From the NCBI RefSeq assembly GCF_016591715.1, contig NZ_AP024109.1:5950001-6014000 (forward strand): DNA of 64,000 bases, in the 5' to 3' direction. Of the stretch, positions 1 through 11,477 are shown piece by piece; within the stretch, counting starts at the first letter, position 1; each line of letters begins with the position of its first letter. The stretch is from Mesorhizobium sp. J8. GTDB taxonomy: Bacteria; Pseudomonadota; Alphaproteobacteria; Rhizobiales; Rhizobiaceae. Below the pieces are notes generated by a model. The model was not told the DNA's origin and searched no databases. It worked only from the letters and a program-made list of their open reading frames with translations. A program made the position numbers and the translations under genes.

Positions 1-2
1 TT

Positions 3-1889
3 TCGGCGCGCTGGTTGTCGGGCACGTTCCTTACCGGCGTTACATCGAGTGTTTTGATGGGCGTGGCCCTGTTTGCCGCCCTTGATGGCCGCCAGCAACT
101 GGCGACCCCGCCCGAAATCGCCGAGCTCATCAGCCTTGCCGGCGGCGGCGATGATTCGGGCGAGCAGGCAAAGACCACAAGACTGGTAGCGCCCCGCCAG
201 ATCGCCCGGGCAAAGGACCGGCGTCGCATGGAAGTGTCGATGGTCACCAAGGTCGGCGACCGTGACGTTATCCACACCATGCCTTTCGTGCAGATCAAGA
301 TGGCCTTGGCCGCCGGCCACACCACCAACCGCCCCTACCCGCCATTCGACCCGATGCAGGTGTTCGGCGACGACGGCGACGACAATGCGCAACCGGCAAC
401 GGCCGCCGCGGCCGCCGGGCAGATTTACGGTGCCAAGGTCGAAAGCGAGATGAGCCTGAAGACGGTCGATTTTCCGATCGAGACGGCTTCCTTCGACGAA
501 AAGAGCGACCTTTCCGCCGACGAGGTGGAAAAGGTGGTGCGCGACGCCAGCAACGGCCTGAGCGACGGCGCCGTCCAGGTGGCAGCGCTGCATTATGTCG
601 ATCCGCAGCGATTCGGCGACGCCTTCGCCGAATCGATGGCCGGCTCCTATGACGTGAAGATCACGCAGGAGAATGTTTCGGTGGCGCCGCGGGCCACGCC
701 GGACGATCAGGCGCCGGCCTTCGCCGAGGAAATCATTCCCTTCACCAAGGATACCGATATCGCCGAAGCCTTTGCCGATTCGGGCTACACCGGCGATGAC
801 GCGACCGGCATGGCGGAGGCGATCGGCAAGCTGTTGAACGCCCCGGCGCTGAAGGCCGGAACGGTGCTGCGCGTCGGTCTTGAAGTGCGCGGCGACATCG
901 CCAAGGTCGTGCGCACCAGCGTCTATGACAAGACGACCCACATCGTCACCATCGCGCTTGACGACCGCGGCCAGTATGTGCCGGCGCAGGAGCCGGAGGC
1001 CAATCCCGAACTCCTGACGGCGTTCGATGATTCGCAGCCCGTCGTGGTGCGCGGCAATCTTCCCAATATCTATGACGGCATCTATCGCGCCGCCTATTCC
1101 TACGGCATGTCGAAAGCGATGACGCAGAAGCTGATCAAGCTTCTGGCCTCCGACGTCGATTTCCAGTCGCGCATTTCGCCGGCCGACCGCCTCGAGGTCC
1201 TGTTCTCGCAGCCCGACGGCGACGACCAGACCTCCGACAATTCCGACCTGCTCTATGTATCGGCAACCTTCGGCGGCCAGACGAAGAATTTCTACCGCTT
1301 CCAGATGCAGGACGGAAGCACCGACTATTTCGACGAAAACGGTTCGAGCGCCCAGCAGTTCCTGCTGCGCAATCCGCTGCCCGCCGGCAAGTTCCGCTCC
1401 GGCTTCGGCGCGCGGCGGCATCCGATTCTGGGCTATGTGCGCATGCATACCGGTGTCGACTGGGCGGCGCCCATCGGCACGCCGATCATCGCCGCGGGCA
1501 ACGGCGTCGTCGAGAAGGTCGGCTGGGCCGGCGGCTACGGCAAGCAGATCATCATCCGCCACGCCAATGGCTACGAGACCTCCTACAATCACCAGAGCGC
1601 TTTCGCCAAGGGCATCGAACCCGGGATGCGCGTGCGCCAGGGCCAGGTGATCGGCTATCTCGGCCAGACCGGTCTCGCCACCGGTCCGCATCTTCACTAC
1701 GAGCTGATCGTCAACGGCACCAAGGTCGACCCGATGCGCGTGCGTCTGCCGGTGGGCAAGGTGCTGAAGGGCGACGATCTCGTCGCTTTCAAGCGCGAGC
1801 GCGAGCGCATCGACGATCTTCTGAAGCAGGAAGACGGCAACGCGCTGAAGGTTGCCAGCGCCAAGACGGATTCGCAGCTTCCCAATTAG
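3..1889 (+). CDS. M23 family metallopeptidase, N-terminus outside window
   Basis: Periplasmic or membrane-anchored peptidoglycan endopeptidase of the M23 (LytM/lysostaphin-like) family. The frame is open back to the window edge, so the true start lies upstream; the first in-window candidate is a TTG at 15. A hydrophobic segment right at the visible N-terminus looks like a signal anchor. A long middle region of about 400 residues precedes a C-terminal M23 domain carrying the zinc motifs HTGVD and GPHLHYE, so the catalytic His and Asp residues are present. It ends in TAG and converges on the MFS gene 30 bp downstream. Enzyme family is certain; the exact peptidoglycan bond cleaved is not known. 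Rhizobial homologues are typically slightly longer than the 628 residues visible here. Confidence 0.93.
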   Translation, partial: SARWLSGTFLTGVTSSVLMGVALFAALDGRQQLATPPEIAELISLAGGGDDSGEQAKTTRLVAPRQIARAKDRRRMEVSMVTKVGDRDVIHTMPFVQIKMALAAGHTTNRPYPPFDPMQVFGDDGDDNAQPATAAAAAGQIYGAKVESEMSLKTVDFPIETASFDEKSDLSADEVEKVVRDASNGLSDGAVQVAALHYVDPQRFGDAFAESMAGSYDVKITQENVSVAPRATPDDQAPAFAEEIIPFTKDTDIAEAFADSGYTGDDATGMAEAIGKLLNAPALKAGTVLRVGLEVRGDIAKVVRTSVYDKTTHIVTIALDDRGQYVPAQEPEANPELLTAFDDSQPVVVRGNLPNIYDGIYRAAYSYGMSKAMTQKLIKLLASDVDFQSRISPADRLEVLFSQPDGDDQTSDNSDLLYVSATFGGQTKNFYRFQMQDGSTDYFDENGSSAQQFLLRNPLPAGKFRSGFGARRHPILGYVRMHTGVDWAAPIGTPIIAAGNGVVEKVGWAGGYGKQIIIRHANGYETSYNHQSAFAKGIEPGMRVRQGQVIGYLGQTGLATGPHLHYELIVNGTKVDPMRVRLPVGKVLKGDDLVAFKRERERIDDLLKQEDGNALKVASAKTDSQLPN

Positions 1890-1919
1890 TCGCGTAAATT
1901 AGCCGCGAAAATTGTTGAA

Positions 1920-3497
1920 CTATTCGCCTGAATGGTCGCCTTGCCGCGGCCAGGGTGACGCCTGCCCGGGCACGGTGAGCCAGGCGACGATCGACGACAA
2001 CACGCAAAGCAATGTCGTGACAGCGGCGACCGCGGCAAAAGCCGAATCGCTTGCCGTAATCCGCAATGCATCGAGATTGGCCGCCAGGCCGGCTGCGGGC
2101 GGCTCGCCGAAACCGGGAATACCGACAGGGTTGCCGGTCAGTCGTGCATAGACGAAAGCCGCCAGCGAGCCCATCGCCGCCACCGCGATCAACCCGCCGA
2201 CGCGCGAGACGGCATTGTTGATGCCTGACGCAGCCCCCGTGTCTTTGTCTTCGACCGAGGTCATGACCGCCGTCGACAGCGGCGACACCACAAGCGCCAT
2301 GCCAAGCCCCATCAAGGCCATCAGCGGAAAGGCCCCGGTCCAGAAACGATGGATGCCGGCATGAGAGAGCAAGGCGAGCCCGGCAAAGGCGATGGCGACG
2401 ATGAAGCTGCCGGCGGCGATCGGCAGACGCGGGCCGATCTTGTCGGACCACTGGCCGACCGGCCCTGACAGCAACGCGATCGATGCCGACAACGGCAGGA
2501 AGATGAATCCGACCTCGGCCGAGCTCAACCCCCAGCCCGCGATCAGGACCATCGGCAGGTAGAAAAGGTTCGCCGACAGCGCGAAATAGAGGAAGAAGGT
2601 CGCCAGATTGGCGCCGGCGAAGGCGCTGATGCGAAACAGGCCGAGATCGATCATCGGCTCGCGCTGCCAGCGCTCGTAGAGGATGAAGACGAAAAGCAGG
2701 ACGACGCCGGCGATGATCGCCGGCCCGGCCATCATCCCGCCGCCCTCGGCGTTCATCGCCGTCAATCCATAGGCCAACGATCCGAACGCCAGCGTCGCCA
2801 GCGCCGCGCCCCCGAGATCGAGGCTGCGCTTTTCAGTCGGCTGGTCGGCCGGCACCTTGGCCAGAAGCAGATAGATCGAGATCAGTCCAAGCGGCAGGTT
2901 GATGGCGAAGATCGCGCGCCAGACACCATTGCCGAAGGTCGTCAAGACGAAGCCGCCCAGAACGGGACCGAGCGCGGTGGTCAGCGCCGACGCGGCGGCC
3001 CAGATGCCGATCGCCCGGCCGCGCTCCTTCTTCGGATAGGCCTTGGCGATGATGGCGAGGCTGCCCGGCACCATGATCGCCGCGCCGATGCCCTGGATGG
3101 CGCGGAAGGCAATCAATATGGCCGGGTTGGGTGCCACCGCGCAGGCTAGTGAAGCCGCGATGAACAGCGCGATGCCGGTCACGAAGGCGCGCCGCAATCC
3201 AAACCGGTCGCCGGCGGCGCCGCCCGCCAGGATGAGCGCCGACAGCGTCAGCGCATAGGCGTTGGAAATCCACTGCGCTTCGGCCAGGCTGGCACCGAGA
3301 TCCACACGCAATGCGGGCATCGCGATTGCCAGGATCGACCCGTCGATGAAGCCGAGCGCCGAGGCGAGGATCGCCGCCACCAGAACGAATTTCCGCCGCG
3401 TCTGAGGACAGAACGTGCCGTTCGCCCGCGCGGGCGAATGCGAATCGGCAATGGTTTCGTTCGCGGATGACATGAGATACCTGCTTAAACCCCTCAT
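1920..3497 (-). CDS. MFS multidrug exporter, DHA2 type (14 TM)
   Basis: Proton-driven drug or metabolite exporter of the major facilitator superfamily. The protein of about 525 residues has about 14 hydrophobic segments, the DHA2 arrangement. Motif A (GDRFGLRR, between TM2 and TM3) and the antiporter motif C (GPVLGG, in TM5) are visible. Two starts are possible: ATG at 3497, or ATG at 3473 (MSSANET), eight codons later, with an AGG about eight bases upstream; I cannot decide between them. No regulator gene sits beside it; a rhizobial repeat and a decayed membrane-protein gene lie upstream. Substrate unknown. It could be an EmrB-like export pump, but no membrane-fusion partner is adjacent. Confidence 0.9.
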   Translation of the reverse strand: MRGLSRYLMSSANETIADSHSPARANGTFCPQTRRKFVLVAAILASALGFIDGSILAIAMPALRVDLGASLAEAQWISNAYALTLSALILAGGAAGDRFGLRRAFVTGIALFIAASLACAVAPNPAILIAFRAIQGIGAAIMVPGSLAIIAKAYPKKERGRAIGIWAAASALTTALGPVLGGFVLTTFGNGVWRAIFAINLPLGLISIYLLLAKVPADQPTEKRSLDLGGAALATLAFGSLAYGLTAMNAEGGGMMAGPAIIAGVVLLFVFILYERWQREPMIDLGLFRISAFAGANLATFFLYFALSANLFYLPMVLIAGWGLSSAEVGFIFLPLSASIALLSGPVGQWSDKIGPRLPIAAGSFIVAIAFAGLALLSHAGIHRFWTGAFPLMALMGLGMALVVSPLSTAVMTSVEDKDTGAASGINNAVSRVGGLIAVAAMGSLAAFVYARLTGNPVGIPGFGEPPAAGLAANLDALRITASDSAFAAVAAVTTLLCVLSSIVAWLTVPGQASPWPRQGDHSGE

Positions 3498-3557
3498 GTG
3501 GGCGCAACAACAAGCCAGGGCATCGCTGTTCTTGAAACCAGACGACAGAGCACGTTG

Positions 3558-3594
3558 CCGAAAAGTGTGAAGCGGTTTTCGGACGACATCATGC
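3558..3594. repeat. Short rhizobial intergenic repeat with CCGAAAA/TTTTCGG arms
   Basis: The stretch starts CCGAAAAGTGTGAAGCGGTT and closes with TTTCGG, so its ends can pair. The same string, followed by GACATCATGC, is familiar as a high-copy intergenic element of Hyphomicrobiales genomes; that recollection is knowledge, not something visible here. It lies in the 200-bp gap between the MFS gene and the TMEM175-like pseudogene. Confidence 0.5.
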
Positions 3595-3697
3595 CCAGTC
3601 TCTTTGATTCAGCACCGGATGGCGAGGCGGGCTCAATCCTGATGCAAACCGCCGGTGGCGTGCTAGGTTCCACCATCATGCGTGAGAGGGGGAAGCC

Positions 3698-4313
3698 ATG
3701 AAGCGGCCGCTCGAACCGTCGGCGGAAGGATCGTCGGCATAACCGACGGCGTCTTCGCCATAGCGCTGACCTTGATCGTGTTGGAGATCAGGGTGCCGTC
3801 GCATGAGGCGGTGCACTCGGAAGGCGAGCTGGTGCCGCGATCCTCGCGCTGGCGCCACGGTTCCTGACCTATGCGCTGAGTTTCCTGACGCTCACCATCT
3901 TCTGGTTTGGCCAGCAGGCGCAGCATGGCCTGATCGCAAGATCGGACCGCAGGCTGGCGACGCTCAACCTGTGTTTTCTTGCCTTCATCGCGCTGCTGCC
4001 GTTCTCGACCGACCTACTGGCCGATTTCCTGGAATTCAGGATCGCGGTGCTGGTCTACTGGCTGAACCTGCTGATGCTTGGCGCCACGCTGTTTGCGAGC
4101 TGGTGGTATGCCGACAGAAACGGCATGGTCGGCCGAGGATGTCGACGGCGGTACACGGCGCACCGTCTACAATCGCATCGTCAAGGCGCAGATTCTGTGG
4201 GCGGTCGGCGCGGCGCTTTGCCTGATCACGCCGCTGCTCAGCATCGTCTTCTGGTGCAGCTTATCTACGCTGCCGCGCCGCGCAGCTTACTGCTGCGTAA
4301 ACTCATCGGTTGA
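3698..4313 (+). pseudogene. TMEM175/DUF1211 family potassium-channel-like gene, multiply frameshifted
   Basis: Remains of a six-helix TMEM175/DUF1211 membrane protein, a family that includes bacterial potassium channels. An ATG at 3698 (MKRPLEPSAEG) follows a good ribosome site (GAGGGGGAAG). Homology then jumps frame at least four times: near 3725 into ITDGVFAIALTLIVLEI, near 3830 into APRFLTYALSFLTLTIFWFG and LLMLGATLFASWWYADRNG, near 4130 into EDVDGGTRRTVYNRIVKAQI, and near 4250 into LVQLIYAAAPR, which ends in TGA at 4313. Each segment matches the expected family order. The family's FSDG filter motif reads ITDG here. The 3' end overlaps the L,D-transpeptidase gene by 27 bp. Four small indels in 600 bp, between intact neighbours, indicate real decay more than sequencing error. 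Confidence 0.75.
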
Positions 4314-5831
4314 AGTCCCGCCGACCTCAGCGATTGTTGCTCCGCCGACGAACTCCACCGTGACGCCCGGCGACACAAGCTTGGCGAGCTCTCGTGCATC
4401 CCAGTTGGTCAGGCGCACGCAGCCATGGCTCTCGGTCTTGCCGATCTTGGAGGGGTCGGGCGTGCCGTGGATGCCGTAGGTCGGCTTGTCGAGCGCGATC
4501 CAGACCGAGCCGACCGGACCGTTCGGTCCCGGCGGGACGGTGAGGATCTTGTCGTTCTGGCCCTGCTTGAAATTGATGTTCGGGTTGTAGGTGTAGTTCG
4601 GGTCGAGCGCGATGCGCGAAACGGCATGGATGCCGGTCGGCGACGGCGTGTCGGCCGAACCGATGGTCGCCGGATAGGCCGCGACCAGCTTGCCGCTGCC
4701 ATCATACGCATAGACTTCCTTCTTGGTCTTGTCGGCGACGATACGCGTTACCGGCGTCGAGACCAGCTTGCCGAAATTGGCGACCTTGATCGTCGTGCCG
4801 GGGCGATTGAAGTCAACGCCCTTGTTGATCGACTTAAGATAGGTCTCGTCCATGTGGAAGCGCTCGGCCAGCGCCTCGGTAACCGAGGTGTAGCACATGC
4901 AGTTGAGCTTGGCCTTCTGGCTGTAGTCCTCGGGGATCGAGGCGACGTACGGGCCGGCCACGTCTTCCGGCGTGATCGTATAGTTGGCAAAGGGATCGCC
5001 GCCCGACTGGGCAAGCGCCGCCTGGATGCCGACAGCGTCGGTGGATTTCAGATTGGTGCCGTTTATTTCGTTGTAGGCGGCCAGCGCCTTGTCGACATTG
5101 GAGCCGAAGCGCCCGTCGATCACGCCCGGCGAAGCGCCGCCACGATCGAGCAGCACCTGCAGCGCGGCGACGTCCTGGCGCACCCCGAGCGACAGCGACG
5201 GATCGACCGTCGCCTTGCCGCCTGTATTGGGCGGCAGCGATGGCTGGGCGTCAGGGTTGGTCTGCAGCACCTCGCCCTGGCCCGGCTGCTCCGGATCGAT
5301 CGACGCCTCATTCAGCGGCTGGCGCTTGATGGTGTTGGACTTCGGCGCCTCCGGATAGGTGGTGGCGTAGCCTTCGTCATTGTTGGGCGCGGGCGGATAG
5401 GCATCGACGGAATTGTCGCCGTTGGCATCGTATTCATCGACCGGCGGCGGGATGACGCGGCCGTTCTCCTCCAGTTGCCGGCGGCGGAAGCGGGCCATGT
5501 CCTCGGGATTGTCGAGATAATAGCGGTCGTCGTCCTCGGCCGGCGCGCGGCCGAGTTCCTGCATGCGCATCTGCCGGCGCAGCGCGCGGCGGTCGAGCCT
5601 GCTCCCAGGCGGCTGGATGGCGATCACCTTGCCGGTGTCGGCATCGACCAGCACGCGGTTGCCCCTGGCGTCGTAATAGATGTCGATATTGCCTTCCTGC
5701 GCCAGCACCAGCGCGCCACGCTGGGCGGGCCTCGTCGCCTGCACCGCACCATCCGCGCTCGGCGTGGCGAACGCACTGGAAGACACCAGCCCGGCCGCGA
5801 GTGCCGAAAGGGAGAAGATCAAGCGCAGCAT
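4287..5831 (-). CDS. L,D-transpeptidase (YkuD) with peptidoglycan-binding region
   Basis: Periplasmic enzyme expected to form 3-3 peptidoglycan cross-links or attach proteins to the wall. The 514-residue protein starts with a signal peptide ending near SAFA. An acidic, proline-rich linker follows, then a PG_binding_1-like helix bundle (about residues 225-265, DGRFGSNVDKALAAY), a LysM-like stretch (about 325-360), and a C-terminal YkuD domain. The catalytic motif SHGCVRLTNWDA places the nucleophile at Cys471, with the conserved upstream HGT. The start is ATG at 5831 after GGAGAG. It is transcribed alone, and its 3' end overlaps the TMEM175-like pseudogene. The family assignment is secure; the acceptor preference is not visible. 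Confidence 0.94.
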   Translation of the reverse strand: MLRLIFSLSALAAGLVSSSAFATPSADGAVQATRPAQRGALVLAQEGNIDIYYDARGNRVLVDADTGKVIAIQPPGSRLDRRALRRQMRMQELGRAPAEDDDRYYLDNPEDMARFRRRQLEENGRVIPPPVDEYDANGDNSVDAYPPAPNNDEGYATTYPEAPKSNTIKRQPLNEASIDPEQPGQGEVLQTNPDAQPSLPPNTGGKATVDPSLSLGVRQDVAALQVLLDRGGASPGVIDGRFGSNVDKALAAYNEINGTNLKSTDAVGIQAALAQSGGDPFANYTITPEDVAGPYVASIPEDYSQKAKLNCMCYTSVTEALAERFHMDETYLKSINKGVDFNRPGTTIKVANFGKLVSTPVTRIVADKTKKEVYAYDGSGKLVAAYPATIGSADTPSPTGIHAVSRIALDPNYTYNPNINFKQGQNDKILTVPPGPNGPVGSVWIALDKPTYGIHGTPDPSKIGKTESHGCVRLTNWDARELAKLVSPGVTVEFVGGATIAEVGGTSTDEFTQQ

Positions 5832-5970
5832 GGGGGTCCAACTCTCCGGTCACGAGGCTCTTGGCGGGCGAATCTTCGCCAGCAAACCAGTCACCCAAAT
5901 TAAGGTTCCAATATGAACCGGGCATGAAGATGGCGGTTTTCCGGCGTTTCACAATGATACCGAACGAATG

Positions 5971-6330
5971 TCAGCGCAGCCCCAGTTCCCCGCGCACCAG
6001 TTTCGTCAGCTTCAGCACCACCAAGCGATGGCTCTCGCGCAGATAATCCCTGAGTGCCGCATCATCCATGCTTTGGCTTGTCTGACGTTGGATCCATTTC
6101 ATGCCTCGCGAGGCGAGATAAGGCGCCGGCCGGCAGCCTGGCTGATCTTTCAGCACGTCATAAGCCATCTCGGAACATTTGAAGGTGACGAACAGCCCGC
6201 CGCCCTCGTTTCGGCCGCCGATGGCGAACACCTTGCCGCCGACCTTCCAGACGTGGGCGCCACCCCACTGAACGACATGCGTCGTGGCGGGCAGCGACGC
6301 ACAGAAGCCGTTGTAGTCGTCGAGCGTCAT
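5971..6330 (-). CDS. MmcQ/YjbR family DNA-binding-like protein
   Basis: Small cytoplasmic protein (119 residues) of the MmcQ/YjbR family. The family adopts a CyaY-like fold and is annotated as DNA-binding on structural grounds; its cellular role is unsettled. Typical features seen are an N-terminal LPATTHVVQWGGAHVWKVGG segment, the central FKCSEMAYDVL strand-helix, and a C-terminal ALRDYLRESHRLVVLKL helix. The start is ATG at 6330, six bases after AGGA. It lies downstream of clpB on the same strand but beyond a terminator-like hairpin, so it is probably a separate unit. Confidence 0.85.
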   Translation of the reverse strand: MTLDDYNGFCASLPATTHVVQWGGAHVWKVGGKVFAIGGRNEGGGLFVTFKCSEMAYDVLKDQPGCRPAPYLASRGMKWIQRQTSQSMDDAALRDYLRESHRLVVLKLTKLVRGELGLR

Positions 6331-6381
6331 CGAGTCCTTCCAGCCATTCGAATCGGCAGCCGATTATGCGCGATCACCGGG

Positions 6382-6421
6382 AATAACAAAGCGCGCCGCC
6401 CCAGTCCGGTGCGACGCGCTT
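6382..6421 (-). terminator. Intrinsic terminator after clpB
   Basis: On the minus strand just past the clpB stop, AAGCGCGTCGC pairs with GCGGCGCGCTT (11 bp, one G-U pair) across an 11-base loop, followed by TGTTATT. The T-run is weak but position and stem support termination of clpB. Confidence 0.6.
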
Positions 6422-6447
6422 CGCGTTCATTGAACGTTCGATGGTGA

Positions 6448-9054
<2,607 letters not shown>

Positions 9055-9146
9055 ATGTGTCTCCTTCCATCACCGGCCCGCTTTGCGGCACCGGATCAGA
9101 TTGCGGTGACGGACCCGCTCATAGAGCCGAGCCCTGTTCAGCCGAG

Positions 9147-9175
9147 ATATGGTGTATGGGGCACGGTCCCTCAAG
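9147..9175 (-). promoter_or_regulatory. RpoH (sigma-32)-type promoter of clpB
   Basis: On the minus strand CTTGAG (9175-9170) and CCATAT (9152-9147) are 17 bp apart. This is close to the alphaproteobacterial RpoH pattern CTTGAA-N17-CCATNT. The element sits about 95 bp upstream of the clpB start, as expected for a heat-shock gene. Confidence 0.65.
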
Positions 9176-9221
9176 ACGCCTTGATGTCGATCAAAGCAGA
9201 ATATTCCAGCTGCGCACGAAC

Positions 9222-9249
9222 GAAAACGGCGGAGATTGCTCTCCGCCGT
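9222..9249 (-). terminator. Intrinsic terminator after the DUF4167 gene
   Basis: A perfect 10-bp stem ACGGCGGAGA/TCTCCGCCGT closes on a four-base loop. Read on the minus strand it is followed by TTTTC. It lies 25 bp past the stop of the DUF4167 gene and upstream of the clpB promoter, so it separates the two transcription units. Confidence 0.75.
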
Positions 9250-9274
9250 CTGGGATGCCTGGATGGCGTCCGGA

Positions 9275-10294
9275 TCAGTTGTTCGCGTCGGCCGCGACAG
9301 GCTCGCCAGGGGCTTCGCCGGCAACGGGCGCCGGGTCGTCGGCTACCGGCTCGATCGCCCGGTCCGCTTGCTCGGCCGGCCTGGCGCTGGCGTAGTCGCC
9401 ATTGCTCGCCGCGCCGCGCGCTTCGCCGGAATTTTCAGCGCCGGCAGCTTCCGGGCTCAAGCTCTCCGGCTGGTCGCCCTGCTCGCCATTGCCGGCTTGC
9501 TCGGCATAATTGCCGCGCGGGCGCCGCGGGCGCCGTGGCCGGCGACTGCCGCCGGTGGAGGCTTCGTTGAGCTCCGCCTGGGCAGCGAGCGCGGCCGGCG
9601 AGAAACTGTCGAACTGCGGTGCCTGCTCGCCCTGGGAGCCGGCCTCGTCGGCCGCCTCGGGCTGCGCCTCGCTGCGGCGGTTCTGGTCGAACTGCTGGCT
9701 GCCCTGCTCGCCGCGCTGGCCGTTTTCGCCACGTTGACCGTTCTGGCCGTAGCCGCCATTGCGGCGGTCGCGATGCCGGTCGCGGCCGTTGTTGTCGCGC
9801 TGCCCCCCATCACGCTGACCACTGTCGCGGCGATTGTTGTTGTCGCGTCCGTTTTCCTGGTTGTAGGCGAGTTCCGCTGGCGTGCCTTCGATCACCGGCT
9901 GCGGCCCGGAGCCATTCGCCGGCGCCCCGGCGCCGTTGCCGGCATTGTCGAACTCGTCGCGATCCTCATCGAGATCGTCATCGAACTCTTCGCGGTTCTG
10001 CGGAACGTTCTGGATCGGCATCTGCGCCTGTGCGGCGGCAATGATGCGATTGTAGTGTTCGGCGTGCTGGAGATAGTTCTCCGCCATCACCCTGTCGCCG
10101 GAGCTTTGCGCGTCACGGGCGAGTGCGGCGTATTTTTCGGCGATCTGTTGAGCCGATCCGCGGATCTTCACGTCCGGGCCGTTGCTCTCATAAGTGCGGG
10201 TCAGGGGGTTCGGCCCCTTGCGGTTGTTGTTGTTGCCACCGCCGCCATTATTGTTGCGACCGCGCATGCGCCTGTTCTGCTGTTGTGGCCTCAT
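9275..10294 (-). CDS. DUF4167 domain-containing protein
   Basis: Conserved alphaproteobacterial protein of unknown function. I place the start at ATG 10294 (MRPQQQNRRMRGRNNN), five bases after GAAGAGAG, rather than the in-frame ATG at 10333. The first 90 residues form the DUF4167 domain: a basic, Asn/Gly/Arg-rich tail followed by a helical part (GSAQQIAEKYAALARDAQSS and the AENYLQHAEHYNRI region). The remainder to residue 339 is low complexity, rich in Asn, Asp, Gln, Arg and Gly, and looks disordered. The basic RGRNNN-type N-terminus suggests nucleic-acid or ribosome contact, but that is inference. It lies downstream of prmC across a 304-bp gap. Confidence 0.88.
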   Translation of the reverse strand: MRPQQQNRRMRGRNNNGGGGNNNNRKGPNPLTRTYESNGPDVKIRGSAQQIAEKYAALARDAQSSGDRVMAENYLQHAEHYNRIIAAAQAQMPIQNVPQNREEFDDDLDEDRDEFDNAGNGAGAPANGSGPQPVIEGTPAELAYNQENGRDNNNRRDSGQRDGGQRDNNGRDRHRDRRNGGYGQNGQRGENGQRGEQGSQQFDQNRRSEAQPEAADEAGSQGEQAPQFDSFSPAALAAQAELNEASTGGSRRPRRPRRPRGNYAEQAGNGEQGDQPESLSPEAAGAENSGEARGAASNGDYASARPAEQADRAIEPVADDPAPVAGEAPGEPVAADANN

Positions 10295-10598
10295 TAGACT
10301 CTCTTCATAGTGAATTTTCGAAAAACTCTTCACGAACGGAGGCGCTCATGCAGCCAGCCGTTTCGTTTCTTCACCGGCGTTCGCCCGCATCAATTGCGTT
10401 GGCGCCACGTGCCATCCTGTTCCGGTTACATCACTTGCCGGATGATTCCCGCACGAAGCTTGGGCGTCGTTTGCGCAAGAAGGCAGCTATTTCCAAGGAA
10501 AACCGAATCGCTGGGAGCACTGCCTGCTTCGTCTCATCCGGTTGAGCCGGACCCTAACTGCATTCCCCTGTATTGCCAAGCGGTTTTTTCGCGCTGCA
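10295..10598. other. 304-bp gap between prmC and the DUF4167 gene
   Basis: I see no convincing gene here. It holds the DUF4167 ribosome site and, 20 bp upstream of the start, the 10-bp palindrome TTTTCGAAAA (10315-10324). A weak TCCGG/CCGGA hairpin lies near 10540. Frames open on the plus strand have no family resemblance. The DUF4167 promoter probably lies in this gap. Confidence 0.5.
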
Positions 10599-11477
10599 TC
10601 AGGGCTTTCGCCGCTCGAACACCAGAACTCTGTCATTGCCGCCGAGGTCCCGGTAGGCTGCGGCCAGCCCATAGCCGGCTGCCGCAAACATCTCGGTGAC
10701 CTCGTTTTTCTGCGTGTGGCCGATCTCGACCGCTATCTTGCCTTGCGCTTCCAGAAATCCTGCCGCCTCGGCGGCGATGACCCTATAGGGGTCCAAACCA
10801 TCCGCGCCGCCGTCCAGGGCCCGGTGCGGGTCGAAATCGCGGACCTCGTCCTGCAGATTTCCGATCTCTCGACTCGGTATATAGGGAGGGTTCGAGGCAA
10901 TTACATGGTATCGGCCCGAAACTTTTTCGAACCAATTGGAATTCAAGGCTTTGAAGCGCTTGCCGAGCCCCAGATTCCGGGCATTCGCGGTTGCGGTCGC
11001 CAATGCGTCGGGCGAAATGTCGACGCCCGTCGCGGTCGCCGCCGGAACGGCGCCAAGCAGGGCCAGCGCGATGGCGCCGGTGCCCGTGCCAAGATCGAGA
11101 ATGCGGCATTCGCCAAGCCTTTCGGCCGTTGCCCGGGCGAAGGGCAGGACGGCGTCGACCAGCGTCTCGGTGTCCGGCCGGGGTTCCAGCGTCTCCCGCG
11201 AGAGCGATAGGCGCAAACCGTAGAATTCGCGGTAGCCGAGGATGCGGTGCACCGGCTCGCCTGCGACCCGACGCCTCAGGGCCAGTTCAACGGCTGAAAG
11301 CGCCGCCGGAGCCACCTCGTGCGCCGGCTCGGCGATCGCCTGGGTGCGGGTCGTGCCGGAGAAATGTTCCACGATCAGCCGGGAATCGAGCGCCGGATCG
11401 TCGATGCCGGCGGCGGCCAGACGCTGGCGCGCCGCCCTGAGCAGAGGCCCGAGCGCGGCGGGCAGTCGATCAGCCAT
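10599..11477 (-). CDS. prmC: Peptide chain release factor N5-glutamine methyltransferase PrmC
   Basis: Transfers a methyl group from S-adenosylmethionine to the glutamine of the GGQ motif in release factors, which speeds peptide release. The 292-residue protein has an N-terminal helical substrate-binding domain (about 1-95) and a Rossmann methyltransferase domain. The SAM motif DLGTGTG is at 128-134 and the catalytic NPPY at 196-199. The gene overlaps the end of prfA by 8 bp, so enzyme and substrate are co-transcribed and probably translationally coupled. Length and motifs are typical. Confidence 0.96.
   Translation of the reverse strand: MADRLPAALGPLLRAARQRLAAAGIDDPALDSRLIVEHFSGTTRTQAIAEPAHEVAPAALSAVELALRRRVAGEPVHRILGYREFYGLRLSLSRETLEPRPDTETLVDAVLPFARATAERLGECRILDLGTGTGAIALALLGAVPAATATGVDISPDALATATANARNLGLGKRFKALNSNWFEKVSGRYHVIASNPPYIPSREIGNLQDEVRDFDPHRALDGGADGLDPYRVIAAEAAGFLEAQGKIAVEIGHTQKNEVTEMFAAAGYGLAAAYRDLGGNDRVLVFERRKP

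Noticed and set aside
3498..3701. A 67-codon plus-strand frame upstream of the TMEM175-like pseudogene
   Set aside because: Most of it is a dispersed intergenic repeat, and no ribosome site or family match is seen.
4425..5903. A 492-codon plus-strand frame opposite the L,D-transpeptidase gene
   Set aside because: Antisense shadow with no family match; the transpeptidase catalytic motif is on the minus strand.
10310..10699. A 129-codon plus-strand frame over the prmC/DUF4167 gap
   Set aside because: It runs into prmC antisense and has no recognisable sequence; probably chance.
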